Positions 44,510 through 54,423 of a stretch of DNA of 64,000 bases are shown here, in pieces. Every line of letters starts with the position of its first letter. Within the stretch, counting starts at the first letter, position 1. Source of the DNA: Ctena decussata (lineage: Eukaryota > Mollusca > Bivalvia > Lucinida > Lucinidae); assembly GCA_963989385.1 (NCBI GenBank), contig OZ022508.1, positions 33,688,166 through 33,752,165 of the forward strand, in the 5' to 3' direction. The position numbers and the translations under genes are program-made. The notes beneath the pieces were generated by a model, which saw only the letters and a list, made by a program, of their open reading frames with translations, was not told the DNA's origin and searched no databases.

Positions 44510-45189
44510 ACAAACTATTTTCAATGAGTGATGCCACAAAACAGGGAATTTATGGTAAAACGGCATCTCATAGAAAACGAGGTCGACAACTCTACCAGAC
44601 GGAGTTGCAGTTATCCTTAGAACACTATTACTGCAGTTGCAGTTATAGCTCAAAGCCAGAGTTACATGTTGTAATTGTAATGAATCGATAATTGGTACTG
44701 ACCCCATTCATGTGAGTTTTGTCTTATTTTGGGGCTATTTTGATCAAAGTTAGTGCTTTGACATCAAGAATATATTGTTACAGTTCTCAAGGTATTTGTT
44801 TCAACGAATTGCACGTGTTCTGTCCCGCAAATTTTCGCATAAATTAAACCTGTTATTAGTACCTTTGTTCTTGAGTCTTTGATTTATAGACAGAGCGAGT
44901 GATAGTCTGATTATAAGGTGATGGATGGATGACTTGTGATTTTACATCTTTTTTAAACAGTATTTTAGTCATATCAAGACAATGGATGGGTGATAATGAA
45001 AAGCTGTGTACAATGGAACCCATCAATTTTGATTGATTTACTGCTTTGATACTTGCTAGATCTATATGTATTATTATAACAGGGTGATGCATGTTGAGTT
45101 TTGTTGGACTTGCTTCAATAATGCATGAGTTAATGCCCTTGAATTGCTCTAAAAAAGACAAATTGAGTCATAACTAAATAACCAGTGAA
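44510..45189. other. Unassigned stretch with SINE remnant
   Basis: A family B SINE tail, minus orientation, lies at about 44915-45020 (GGATGACTTGTGATTTTACATC, ATTTTAGTCATATCAAGAC). About 45110-45187 loosely resembles 48090-48200 (TGCCCTTGA.TT..AGTCATAACTA.GTAACCAGT). No gene. Confidence 0.5.
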
Positions 45190-45299
45190 CGGACAGAAAC
45201 CTTCATGGTGGCGGAGTGATGCTTCTCATTCATAAGGACATTCCGCACATGCCCTTGTCAGAAATAGAAAACGACTAAGAATCAGTTTGGGTTAAAATT

Positions 45300-47132
45300 T
45301 TGGCAAACAAAACTTCTCATTATGTAACAAGTTGGTATTGTCAACCTGGTGGCTCAAGTGAGGAATTTCAATTGTTCCGTGATCAGTTAGATCATATTAG
45401 GACAAAGCACAAGGGAAATAAGCTCCCCTCAGTACATGTACTAGGGGATTTCAACTTCAAAGATATTGATTTGCCAGACCGACTTAATAAGTCAGGATCA
45501 GTGTTAAGTCAATCAGAGGGACAAATGTTGATTGATGTCATGAATGACCATGGTTTAGAACAACTGGTGAATTTCCCGACTCGGGAGAAAAACACATTGG
45601 ATTTAATTCTCACTTCGCTTCCTGGCCAGTTTCAAGAACTACATTCCCCAGACAAACTTAGTGATCATGATGTGATATCAGGAACATTAAAAATTTATGT
45701 TCCCCCAAAAAAGAAACCTCGGAGGGAAGTGTTTTTGTACCAAAAGGGAGATTTTGAATCAATGAGGAAAGAAGTGTCAGACTTCGCAAAACATAGGTAC
45801 TTTAATGGTTACTCGGACAATCGCTCAGTTCAGGAAGACTTTGACTTGATAACCTCCTTTATTCAGGAGTCTGCTGAAAAGCATATCTTCTCTAAAAACA
45901 GTAGGTCAACCTCTTCTGTTCCTTGGATAACCCCTGAGATAAGAAGAAAGATTCGTAGAAGAAATAAGACACATGCGAAGGCCAAAAAGACTGGCAGTAG
46001 CAAACTTAGGTCAAAATTTGAATCTGTGAGAAGGGAAATTAAAGCTGATGTGAAAAAGCAACACGATTTGTATGTCAATAACTTGGTTGGTGACATAAAG
46101 GCTAATCCCAGAGACTTCTACAGGTACATTAATAGTCAAAAGAAAGATACTCAAGGTATCCCACCCCTAAAGAAGAGAAATGGTGGTGGTGTTGCCAAAT
46201 CAGAGTTGGAACAGGCTGATGAATTTAACGGTCAGTTTTCGGATGTGTTTAACAAAAGTGAGCACACCCAAGTCCCCCTTCCTAATCGCTTGGCTCCTTT
46301 CATGGAGGACATTCATGTTTCGGCAGAAGGTGTAACAAAACTTCTTAAGGGCTTGAACCCATCGAAAGCTTTAGGACCTGATGAATTGCATACTAGAGTC
46401 TTAAAAGAACTAGCATCTGAATTAGGCCCGATGTTTGCTCATCTCTTCCAACAATCCATTGACACGGGTGAAATCCCCAAGGAATGGTCTCTTGCAAATA
46501 TATGCCCACTCTTCAAAAAAGGAGATAGGTCTTTGGCTTGCAATTACCGACCGGTTTCTCTAACTTGTGTACCATGCAAGTTACTCGAACACATTGTCTG
46601 CTCTAATATTATGGCACATTTGGATAACCACAAACTTTTGTCAGACAGACAACATGCTTTCCGTAAGAAACATAGCTGTGAAATTCAATTGATCACGGTT
46701 ATAAATGACTGGGCTAAAATCTTGGATAAGGGCGGGCAGGTTGACACTTTCATCTTGGACTTCGAGAAAGCTTTTGACACTCCCCCTCATGAATTACTTA
46801 AATGTAAGCTATACGGCTATGGTATTGGTGGGAAGTCTCTAAAATGGATAGATTCTTTTCTCTGTTATAGGCAGCAGCATGTGGTGGTAAATGGAGTTAA
46901 GTCGGATTGGGCCCCAGTTTTGTCGGGTGTCCCCCAGGGCACCGTGCTTGGACCATTGTTGTTCTCGTTATACATTAACGATATAACAGAAAATATTGAC
47001 TCGGAATTAAGACTTTTTGCTGACGACTGTGTTTGCTATCGTGAAATCAGAGATATTGAAGACACGGTGAAACTTCAGGAGGATATAGACCGTTTAGGTA
47101 GTTGGGCAAGGAGTTGGGGTATGAGATTTTAA
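45300..47132 (+). CDS. LINE endonuclease (C-terminal half) and reverse transcriptase, ended by a TAA
   Basis: The open frame begins within the endonuclease: 'VHVLGDFNFKDID', 'NTLDLILTS', 'LSDHDVISG' (the DH catalytic pair), then a basic linker and the RT with 'NYRPVSLT', 'FILDFEKAFDT', 'LSGVPQGTVLGPLL' and FADD at about 47014-47025. The first codon here is not a real start: in-frame endonuclease-like sequence ('HGGGVMLLIHKDIP') continues upstream to about 45205 past a TAA at about 45275. The frame ends at a TAA (47130-47132) directly after GMRF, and reading continues in the same frame with PVKCNVMQ, a single-base nonsense change. With the truncated 5' end, this copy is dead. Confidence 0.85.
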   Translation: MANKTSHYVTSWYCQPGGSSEEFQLFRDQLDHIRTKHKGNKLPSVHVLGDFNFKDIDLPDRLNKSGSVLSQSEGQMLIDVMNDHGLEQLVNFPTREKNTLDLILTSLPGQFQELHSPDKLSDHDVISGTLKIYVPPKKKPRREVFLYQKGDFESMRKEVSDFAKHRYFNGYSDNRSVQEDFDLITSFIQESAEKHIFSKNSRSTSSVPWITPEIRRKIRRRNKTHAKAKKTGSSKLRSKFESVRREIKADVKKQHDLYVNNLVGDIKANPRDFYRYINSQKKDTQGIPPLKKRNGGGVAKSELEQADEFNGQFSDVFNKSEHTQVPLPNRLAPFMEDIHVSAEGVTKLLKGLNPSKALGPDELHTRVLKELASELGPMFAHLFQQSIDTGEIPKEWSLANICPLFKKGDRSLACNYRPVSLTCVPCKLLEHIVCSNIMAHLDNHKLLSDRQHAFRKKHSCEIQLITVINDWAKILDKGGQVDTFILDFEKAFDTPPHELLKCKLYGYGIGGKSLKWIDSFLCYRQQHVVVNGVKSDWAPVLSGVPQGTVLGPLLFSLYINDITENIDSELRLFADDCVCYREIRDIEDTVKLQEDIDRLGSWARSWGMRF

Positions 47133-47150
47133 CCTGTTAAATGCAACGTA

Positions 47151-47837
47151 ATGCAAATTACAAGGAAACGGATCAAGAAGGTCAATGCTTCCTATACCTT
47201 AGAGGGAACGGTCCTCAGTAATGTAGAAACTATCAAGTATCTCGGCATAACCATTGTCAATGATTTGAAATGGAACACACATGTCAGTAATATTTGCACA
47301 AAGGCTAATAGGACCCTCGGCTTCCTCAGACGTAACTTGGCAGCATGTCCACAAGATGTTAAGGAGTCAGCATACAAGGGACTGGCGCGTCCAGTCCTGG
47401 AGTATGGCAGTTCAGTTTGGGACCCTCAAAGTATACTTCTTCAAGATGAACTTGAGAAGGTGCAGAAAAGGGCAGCTAGATTTGTAATGGGAAATTACAC
47501 ATATGAAACTGGGAGTATGACTGGCATTCTGGAGAAACTTAAGTGGGAATCCCTAAAAAAGAGAAGGAAAGATAGTAGACTCATAATGCTTTACAAAGGT
47601 CTGAGGGGTGCAGCCAGTATACCCATAAATGACCTTGTTCCCCCAAATAGGCGTACCAGGAATCATCACTCCCTGACATTTCAAACCCCCTTGGCTGGGA
47701 CTGACATTTACAAGTCCAGTTTCTTCCCCCAGACTATTAGAGATTGGAACTCCCTGGAAGATTCACCTATTTCTGCTGCTGAGGGTGCAGAGGATTCAGT
47801 TACTAAGTTTACTTCTCTTATAAGGGCTAGGGACTAG
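47151..47837 (+). CDS. LINE RT thumb and C-terminal domain, after the internal stop
   Basis: Same frame as the preceding piece. It has the thumb signature 'YLGITIVNDLKWNTHVSNI', 'RPVLEYGSSVWDP' and 'RRKDSRLIMLYKG', ending 'SFFPQTIRDWNSLE' and a TAG. No zinc knuckle follows, unlike the LINE at 17 kb. Only one stop in about 880 codons in this part suggests recent insertion. Confidence 0.85.
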   Translation: MQITRKRIKKVNASYTLEGTVLSNVETIKYLGITIVNDLKWNTHVSNICTKANRTLGFLRRNLAACPQDVKESAYKGLARPVLEYGSSVWDPQSILLQDELEKVQKRAARFVMGNYTYETGSMTGILEKLKWESLKKRRKDSRLIMLYKGLRGAASIPINDLVPPNRRTRNHHSLTFQTPLAGTDIYKSSFFPQTIRDWNSLEDSPISAAEGAEDSVTKFTSLIRARD

Positions 47838-47912
47838 TTTCCCTGATTCACAGGTCCTGGTGAATAATTGTCCTTGGACGTATCACCAGTAAACAATTCT
47901 GATTCTGATTCT

Positions 47913-48593
47913 GACGGAATTTCACTAAACTTAAAGCAATTACAATATGTATCGTCATAACATGACAGTTAACGTCAAGTTTTGTCATGATGGCATCAGT
48001 AATGTATACATTGTATGAGTTACTGTCCTTGATTTGATTTAAAATACACAAAATATAACTAAGTTGCAAATGAACAAAATTTCTTGAAATATCATCACAG
48101 CGAGATGATGCTGAAGCAAGTTGTTTAGAATGGCCTCACTTATACTTGGCTTATTGTCCCTTGATTTAAAGTACACAGCTTCAGTCATAACTATGTAACC
48201 AGTAAACAAAATTTTATCAAACTGAAAATAAGCCATAAACAAATCAGCCATTTCGGTGGGGGATATAAATTTAATGAATTTACTTGTTTATACTGCGATA
48301 TGATATCTAAGGATTAAAAGATAAAAAAAAAAACGATTATGCTAGATCAGTTCTATTGTGTGTCCGGCAGTCTTTAACCTACCTGACCTTAAGACGGTCC
48401 TGCCATAGAGACCTGTCTGTTCTGTTAACAACTTAATTTTTCTTCCCTTTTAATCTTTGGATTTTTAATCAAGAGGTTGTCATTCATCAGTCAAGTGGTG
48501 ATTGTTTTGTAGCTTGAAGTCCACACTCAACATCCTTCTACCATTCCTCTTTTGGCATTAGATGCTGTTGAAAATGCCATAGCATGAATATGT
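47913..48593. other. Flank of the second LINE
   Basis: No gene. A loose direct repeat (GTCATAAC.ATG.., TATTGTCCCTTGATTT.AA.TACACA) occurs at about 47960-48075 and 48110-48215. Confidence 0.45.
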
Positions 48594-48824
48594 GAGCCGT
48601 GACACAAGAAAACCAACAATGTGGTTGTGTGCCCAGCGCAGACTCAGATCAGCCTGGGCATCCGCCCAGTCTGATCAGAGTCTTCACTGTCCGCATGGAG
48701 GTTGCTTAGACCCTTAGCTACCCTTTGGGCACTTAACAAAGAGTCTGATCAAATTGGGCGGCTGCCCAGGTTGATCTGAGTCTTCACTGGGCTTACAACC
48801 ACATTGTCGGTTTTCTCGTGTCGG
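48594..48824. mobile_element. GCGACACG palindromic MITE, copy 9 (right end lost)
   Basis: The last 8 or so bases of the right end are missing; a (GTAA)n run (48823-48843) starts there. Confidence 0.9.
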
Positions 48825-49089
48825 TAAGTAAGTAAGTAAGTAATGTATTTCTGTGCATTACGGTTTGTGTATGAACCAGGTTGTCCAACTGGTTATGCCA
48901 GAAAAACCGCGGCTGTAACTGCTTGCTTTTTTCACTGGCAGCCTGTTATACATGTGTATATATAAAGAGTGAAAAAATAGGCAATGATCAGGAATGAACA
49001 CAATCAAATCCCACATTCTGCTTTTGGGAAAAAAACACACATACCAAAATACAAAAGTTCACGAAAGACAGCCAAAAGCAAGGTAAACT

Positions 49090-49340
49090 GAATTAGCAGC
49101 TTTTTTCCAAACAGGTGGTCATTCAGCTACCCTAATTAAAAACAGCAGCAACATCTATTTTTACCTACAGATTATATATTTTAAATTACAAAATGAAACA
49201 GAACGCAGAATGGGCAGCTATTCAGGTGACTAGACAGCTAGAGACCATAGACAAGTGGACATAACAACAGGTAACAGAGAAGAACCACAACAGAAGTACC
49301 TCCTTTGTATGGTTAGCAAAAGAATACTTGGGGGTTTAAA
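49090..49340 (-). mobile_element. Penelope-like tail fragment
   Basis: Matches the 9630-10040 tail on the same strand (CAAACAGGTGGTCATTCAGCTACC, GAACCACAACAGAAGTACC). No RT. Confidence 0.5.
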
Positions 49341-49637
49341 CTAGTTTTACATTTATAAGTTCATTTGTACTAACCGTTTTATTTTTTTTTTTATATTTCA
49401 GGTGCACTTGCCTAAGTATGACAGAAGGCATTAAACTTCAAGGATAGGTGTGCTAAAAAGTCCAGCTAGCCACAGCCACTTAAAGACTTTTTTACAACAT
49501 AGAGACTCAAGAGATTTTGGGCTCATTCTAGTCTCTTTAGCAGGATAAAGTGTGCAAGAAAAATTGAGGAAATGACTACATGTTTTAATTCTCATTATGA
49601 TACAACTTGGATGAATCATTTCTTGTAAATTTTGCAG

Positions 49638-49972
49638 ATGCCTGCTATTTTGGCACTTTCAGAATTAAATGAACTCAATCCTAGTAATACACCAAACGCA
49701 TGATTTGGCAGTTGAGATGACCAAGGCATCAACACCTGAAGATGTAAATCTTAAATTTGTTGAAGCTGTCCAGCTCTTACTGCTACTGTTACATCGGAAA
49801 AGACTGCCAATAAAAATAATGAAAAGTTGATGTTGCTCTGATGGCCAAAGAGGTTATTGCTTCACATAAAAGTGGTGAGGTAACCGCTCCTTAAAACAAA
49901 TATCTTAATGCTGACGTCAGAGTTGATGCGCTTGATGAACACAAAATTGAATCCAACCAAAGTAACTTAAAG
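49638..49972 (+). pseudogene. Decayed 5' coding part of the zinc-finger ORF
   Basis: Follows an acceptor-like TTGTAAATTTTGCAG and starts with ATG CCT GCT. Protein-like sequence continues through three frame changes (near 49700, 49775 and 49820) and a TAA at about 49892 before joining the frame of the intact zinc-finger ORF. The pieces have consistent composition (MPAILALSELNELNPS; EMTKASTPEDVNLKF; DVALMAKEVIASHKSGE). Either this gene's N-terminus has decayed, or the sequence has several indel errors. Confidence 0.55.
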
Positions 49973-51094
49973 ATGTCTTTTGTATCACACAATGCATCAT
50001 GTGATACCCAAGCAGATAAAGCAAACTCTAAACCTAATACTTCTGATTCCATGTCCAGTAACACAGACTCCTTAGGTGATGAGGTTGTCAGTAAGTTGGA
50101 TATGCGATATGGGGAGTTGGATAAAATCGCAACAAACATGACGCAGCTGTATGCTGACTGTCTAAGTGAAGGGATTTGTACCAGTAATACTGAAGAAGGC
50201 GTTAACCTGTCAAAGCATTTGAACAGCTCTAGTGATGCTACAAATCAGCTGATTAGTGACACTATTCTGGAATCAGCAAGCATTGATACAGATGACCCAG
50301 TGTTGTTTGATCAAAATGATGTATCTGCTAATCTGGATGAGAACGTCAATGAACATTTCGATGCTGGGGCATATGTTAATGAAATTGTTCAAAAATTGGA
50401 GCGTGACTCTAATACTCAAAGTGCTGGAGCAGACACGCTTCAAAACACATTGAATTCTATGTCAAAAGAGGAATTGTATGAGTTGGCTATCTGTCATACT
50501 TGTCACAAACAGTTCAAAAGTAAGAAAAACCTTAGACAGCATGTTTATATTCATAGAACAGAAAAGCCATTTGAATGCACTGTTTGCCAGAAACGCTTTA
50601 ACTTCTCCGTGGAGCTAAGTCGACATATGATCAAACACACCCTGGACAGGCCACTGTCATGCCCAATTTGTCAAAGACCGTTCAAATGTAAGAAAACCAT
50701 GAAACAACATATAGTAACACATGGTGAAGAGAAGAAGTATGAATGCTTTATATGTCAGAAACGCTTCTTTTTCCCTAACCACTTAAAAAGACATATAGAA
50801 ATACACACAGGTGAGGCAAAGCATCAATGTTCGATTTGCGGGAAATATTACCAAAGATCTGGTGATCTCGGTCGACATTTGAAGACACATTCTGGAGAGA
50901 GGCCCTACAGTTGCAGTGTTTGTCAAGCGGCATTTATAAGATCCTCAGATCTCACTCGACACATGCTATCACATGCTGGTGTGAAAAATTATCACTGTGA
51001 GATTTGTAATAAGCAATATGCGAGGTCTCATTCTTTGAAGTCACATGTTCTCAAAAAGCATCCAATAGCAGAACCTGTCAAATCTGGTATTTGA
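49973..51094 (+). CDS. C2H2 zinc-finger protein, seven fingers
   Basis: Probable DNA-binding regulator. 373 aa from the ATG at 49973. Residues 1-173 are acidic, Ser/Asn/Asp-rich and unstructured. Seven tandem C2H2 fingers lie at about 174-367: CHTC..HVYIH, CTVC..HMIKH, CPIC..HIVTH, CFIC..HIEIH, CSIC..HLKTH, CSVC..HMLSH and CEIC..HVLKKH. Some linkers match the TGE/SGERPY type (HTGEAKHQ, HSGERPYS). No KRAB or BTB domain. In-frame coding-like sequence upstream is broken, so the ATG may not be the original start and this may be a truncated or dying gene. Two related fragments follow at 51.6 and 53.4 kb. Confidence 0.75.
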   Translation: MSFVSHNASCDTQADKANSKPNTSDSMSSNTDSLGDEVVSKLDMRYGELDKIATNMTQLYADCLSEGICTSNTEEGVNLSKHLNSSSDATNQLISDTILESASIDTDDPVLFDQNDVSANLDENVNEHFDAGAYVNEIVQKLERDSNTQSAGADTLQNTLNSMSKEELYELAICHTCHKQFKSKKNLRQHVYIHRTEKPFECTVCQKRFNFSVELSRHMIKHTLDRPLSCPICQRPFKCKKTMKQHIVTHGEEKKYECFICQKRFFFPNHLKRHIEIHTGEAKHQCSICGKYYQRSGDLGRHLKTHSGERPYSCSVCQAAFIRSSDLTRHMLSHAGVKNYHCEICNKQYARSHSLKSHVLKKHPIAEPVKSGI

Positions 51095-51104
51095 TAATGT
51101 CCTG

Positions 51105-51202
51105 ACACAGCAGGCACACAACATGATTCAACATTGAATCAATGATGATTCGATATTATGATATTGAATCAATGCTGATTTAACGTTTTGTGCCTAACGG
51201 GA
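51105..51202. repeat. Short fold-back with GATTCAAC / TTGAATCA words
   Basis: Ends CAGCAGGCACACAAC.. and ..TTTTGTGCCTAACGGG, inverted copies of each other. Inside, TTGAATCAATGATGATTC-type repeats. Same class as 2649-2795. Confidence 0.65.
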
Positions 51203-51480
51203 ATGTACTAGTGATGCCGTCGTAATAGTTTTACTAGATTTTTTTTAATAAATGTGCATTTGGCTTGCCATATTTACATGTATGTGCTAGTGTTGTTGTT
51301 GTCATACATAATATATATCCATTTGGAATTTACATATTGTTTTTATGATGTAATTTTCAAGACAATACAACATGTATTTAGGTGTATGGGTATATCCCCA
51401 TGTTTACCCGCCATTTTACCAAAGAGAAAAGTAGCATGACTTCCTGTCTACTTAGTGCTTACCTAGATAATGCAGCGTCT

Positions 51481-51537
51481 ACTCTTATAGGAAAGAATTT
51501 GCTCCTTGAGGAGCAAATTCTTTCCTTCAAGGGTTGA
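51481..51537. repeat. Hairpin mini-element (GGAAAGAATTTGCTCC)
   Basis: GAAAGAATTTGCTCCTTGAGGAGCAAATTCTTTCC; related to 29740 and 60325. Confidence 0.85.
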
Positions 51538-51625
51538 CCCCACTGAAAAGGGATGCAAAAATGAAAATGGCACAGTTGCTTCCCTTGAAAGTTAACCCAT
51601 TCAACCTAGAGAAACAATGTACTCA

Positions 51626-51797
51626 ATCTAGTCGAGATTTAAAAGCCATACTGGAGAGAGGCCGTATGTGATTGGACACATGATCTCGCATGCAGGGGTG
51701 AAGCTGTATCGATGTAGGATTTATAGTAAGCAGTATGCAAGGTCTCTCATTTAAAAAACATTAAATCGTGGAACCAGTCAAATCTGGTATGTCATGT
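51626..51797 (+). pseudogene. Zinc-finger fragment 1
   Basis: Similar to the end of the seven-finger ORF: KSHTGERPYV, then an internal loss, IGHMISHAGVKLYRC, KQYARS and a final EPVKSGM (compare AEPVKSGI). Frameshifted and deleted, so a dead partial copy about 530 bp downstream. Confidence 0.7.
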
Positions 51798-51883
51798 TTC
51801 ATTTATGGTGTTAAAGCCGTCACGGATGCATGTATATTTATTTGCAGGGCGTGGAAAGGTACCTATAAGTATGTGCGAACAGG

Positions 51884-52040
51884 AGGTACATATCAGCCTG
51901 TGCATCTGCCAACTCTGCCCTGTGTCTTTCCTTTTTGCATATTTGATCTTTACGATCCTGGCTAATCTTCTAAAACGTATAAAGAAGACTTGTCAGTCTG
52001 CGCAGATGCTCAGGCTGATATGAGTGTTTACTGTACGTTC
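51884..52040. mobile_element. GCGACACG-type MITE, degraded partial copy
   Basis: Only the inner hairpins remain recognisable (ATATCAGCCTGTGCATCTGCC; TCAGTCTGCGCAGATGCTCAGGCTGATATGAG). Confidence 0.5.
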
Positions 52041-52186
52041 ATTCCGTTAGTCCTCATTTCATGCGACACAAAATTTGAAAGAAGGCATAAGTAAACTAAT
52101 AGAAAGATAAACCAAGTCTGAAACTAGGCTGGGCAGTCACTCAGTTTGAAACATTACATAAAACAGAGTACCATAGGAGACTTTTA

Positions 52187-52405
52187 ACTCTTTAACCCTT
52201 AATGCGCCAAAGAGCAGACAACAAAATTTATATCTGCTGAGTTTCAAAAAATGTTTCGTCCAAGCGATATCATATTGAGAATTTGAACACTAGAGGGCAA
52301 AAAGTGTAGATTCAGATGAGGTGGCTCATTATGAGCCACCTCATCTGGATCTACACTGTTTGCCAATTCAACAATTTTAATTTTCAGCACTTTAAGGGTT
52401 AAGAG
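52187..52405. mobile_element. MITE with central GTGTAGATTCAGATGAGGTGG hairpin
   Basis: Ends CTCTTTAACCCTTAATGC / GCACTTTAAGGGTTAAGAG; the central palindrome at 52296-52364 is almost perfect. Same family as 15882-16090. Confidence 0.8.
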
Positions 52406-52553
52406 CCAAACATGAATATAGTTGAATTTGCTAACAGTGTCAGTCAAGGTGAGGCAGCTCTGGATCTGCACGGTTTGCTCTCTAGTCTTTTAAGTCTCAT
52501 TATGATATAGCTTGGATGAAATATAATTTGAAAAATTTCAAGTCAGATGTAAA

Positions 52554-53409
52554 GGGGGGGTATCAATAAGGTGGGTTTTCTGCATCCTACCAAAGTTTTC
52601 TTTTTTTAACTGATGGTATACTCCAATGTGTCTAGTTTATTATACCATAATGTGACTTTGGTCGGAAAGCCAAGGTCAAGGACAGATTATGATGACCTTG
52701 ACCTTGTTTCCATGGTCACAGAAGGACTTAATATGTGACACATAAACAGATGCAGATGCCAACGAGTTCCGCACTGAATCCAATATGTATTCCCTCACCT
52801 TTAGTGGCAGGGGCGTGGGGCATAATATAGCAGTTAAAATAGTGATTTGACCATAGTTTCGTAATTCTAGGTAAAAAATTGCATGAAAACCATCTTCCAA
52901 GCAAGTTTATGTGTTCAGTCAACCATGAAAACTAGGTCATTGTGAAATTCTGGTTACATCATCTGAATGTCTTGGTCAAGATGCTTCCTTGACATGAGTT
53001 TGATGATAACTGGTCTGTTTATTTAACAATAATGCCAAGAAATATTGAAAATTGAGGACAAAAATATGAAAAAATGCTGAATGTCAAAGGAAGTCTTTTT
53101 TGACAACATATGTTCAAATAAACTAAATAAAATGATATGGAAATATATTTTAGATGTTTTGTTAATCATTTTATTAAATCCTGTCTGTCAGTTGTACTCT
53201 TCTACCAAATGAGAATGTTTTTACAAGACAGGCTTAAACCATGTTGGATTACCCCACCCACTTCTGTGGACCCATAGCTCAGTAAGTAGGGCTTTCCGAC
53301 CAAAGTCACATATGGTTTGATAAACTAGACACATTGGAGTATACCATCAGTTAAAAAAAGAAAACTTTGGTAGGATGCAGAAAACCCACCTTATTGATAC
53401 CCCCCCCCC
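52554..53409. mobile_element. Giant fold-back element, internally deleted copy
   Basis: Starts with a G run and TATCAATAAGGTGGGTTTTC, ends with the inverse and a C run. The right arm is full length (about 720 bp); the left arm keeps only about 120 bp and then jumps to the hairpin centre (AAGGTCAAGG..CCTTGACCTTG near 52675-52705). The intact version is at 58302-59744. Confidence 0.88.
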
Positions 53410-53426
53410 TTTTGTCGTCTCTTTCT

Positions 53427-53490
53427 TTGGCGCTATAAGGTCTCAAGACACATTCTGGAGAGAAGCCTTACCTATTGCTGAAGCAGTAAA
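53427..53490 (+). pseudogene. Zinc-finger fragment 2
   Basis: LKTHSGEKPY, matching the linker of the fifth finger (HLKTHSGERPY). It starts right after the fold-back element, which may have split it. About 20 codons survive. Confidence 0.5.
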
Positions 53491-53509
53491 CTGCATTGCA
53501 TTCCCATGT

Positions 53510-53745
53510 GAGCCACGACACGAGAAAATCAACAAAGTGGTTGTGCGCCCTGCGTAGACTCAGATCAGCCTGGGCATCCGCCCAGTCTGATCAGAGTCTT
53601 CACTGGCCGCATAGAGGTAGCTTAGACTCTTAGCTACCATTTAAGTGCAAATGGAAGAAACTGAACAGACTGGGCGAATGCCCAGGCTGATCTGAGTCTG
53701 CACTTTGCACACAACCACTTTCTTGGTTTTCTCGTGCCGCGGCTC
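53510..53745. mobile_element. GCGACACG palindromic MITE, copy 10
   Basis: Complete; inner spacer slightly changed (ACTGAACAGACTGGGCGAATG). Confidence 0.92.
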
Positions 53746-54017
53746 ATTTACTTTTGAACTTGCTTTCCCGGCTTGCTTTGCTATAGGAATGGCTTAGTCT
53801 GATAATGCAGATCTATCTATGTTTTTGTGCTTGTTTTTATAATGTGAATTGCTGTTCTGTTGTGGCATTTTTCACATTTTAATATAGTTATTTTGGATTA
53901 GTTTTTCTGTGAAAAAGGACCTTACTTATATGTATTGTGTGTACTGTAAAAAATAAAATACTAAAATCAGAGTGCGAATCAGACTGATCAGTCTTTACTT
54001 GCTATATTTCAGGTTCC
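53746..54017. other. Unassigned stretch
   Basis: Nothing recognised. Confidence 0.4.
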
Positions 54018-54163
54018 CCAGGGTTCGAGGTTATAAAACTTGAGAGTGATCTCAAACACAAAATACAGCACACTGATTGACTGCTTCCGAGCATGTGCTC
54101 GAAAGCAGCCAATCAGTGTACTTTATTTTGAGGGTGAGAATGTTCTCAAGTTTTAAAACCTCT
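54018..54163. mobile_element. Fold-back MITE, about 146 bp (GGTTATAAAACTTGAGAG)
   Basis: CCAGGGTTCGAGGTTATAAAACTTGAG.. is answered by ..CTCAAGTTTTAAAACCTCTGG; the centre is GATTGACTGCTTCCGAGCA / TGCTCGAAAGCAGCCAATC. CAGGTT lies on both sides. The left half recurs at 60148-60217. Confidence 0.85.
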
Positions 54164-54423
54164 GGGCCAGGTTTCATGGATTGTATATAGCAATAGAGCA
54201 GACTCAAATCAGTAGCACAGGCTGATCTGAGTCTTCACGTTATTATATGATGTAACGCTAATCAGCTGTACCTAGATATAATAAATGGATGTAGTAAAAT
54301 GGTGTCAAAACACATTAAATTTTAATACATGTATACCCATAGTGAATCTGACTTTTATTTGTCGTTTTGATAGTGTGGCAAAGACTAAATATGTACATAC
54401 ATCTCTATCCCTTTATGTATTAC

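Larger units (their letters stand above)
45190..47912 (+). mobile_element. Second LINE family (endonuclease-RT), 5'-truncated
   Basis: Begins abruptly inside the endonuclease domain and ends after the RT in a (TTCTGA)n tail at about 47893-47910, so it is a 5'-truncated LINE copy. Its proteins differ clearly from the LINEs at 1 kb and 17 kb, so this is a separate family of the jockey/CR1 group. Confidence 0.88.

Noticed and set aside
53270..53300. tRNA-like 'TAGCTCAGTAAGTAGGGC'
   Set aside because: Box-A look-alike inside the fold-back element arm; the same sequence occurs inverted at 58.4 kb and there is no box B.
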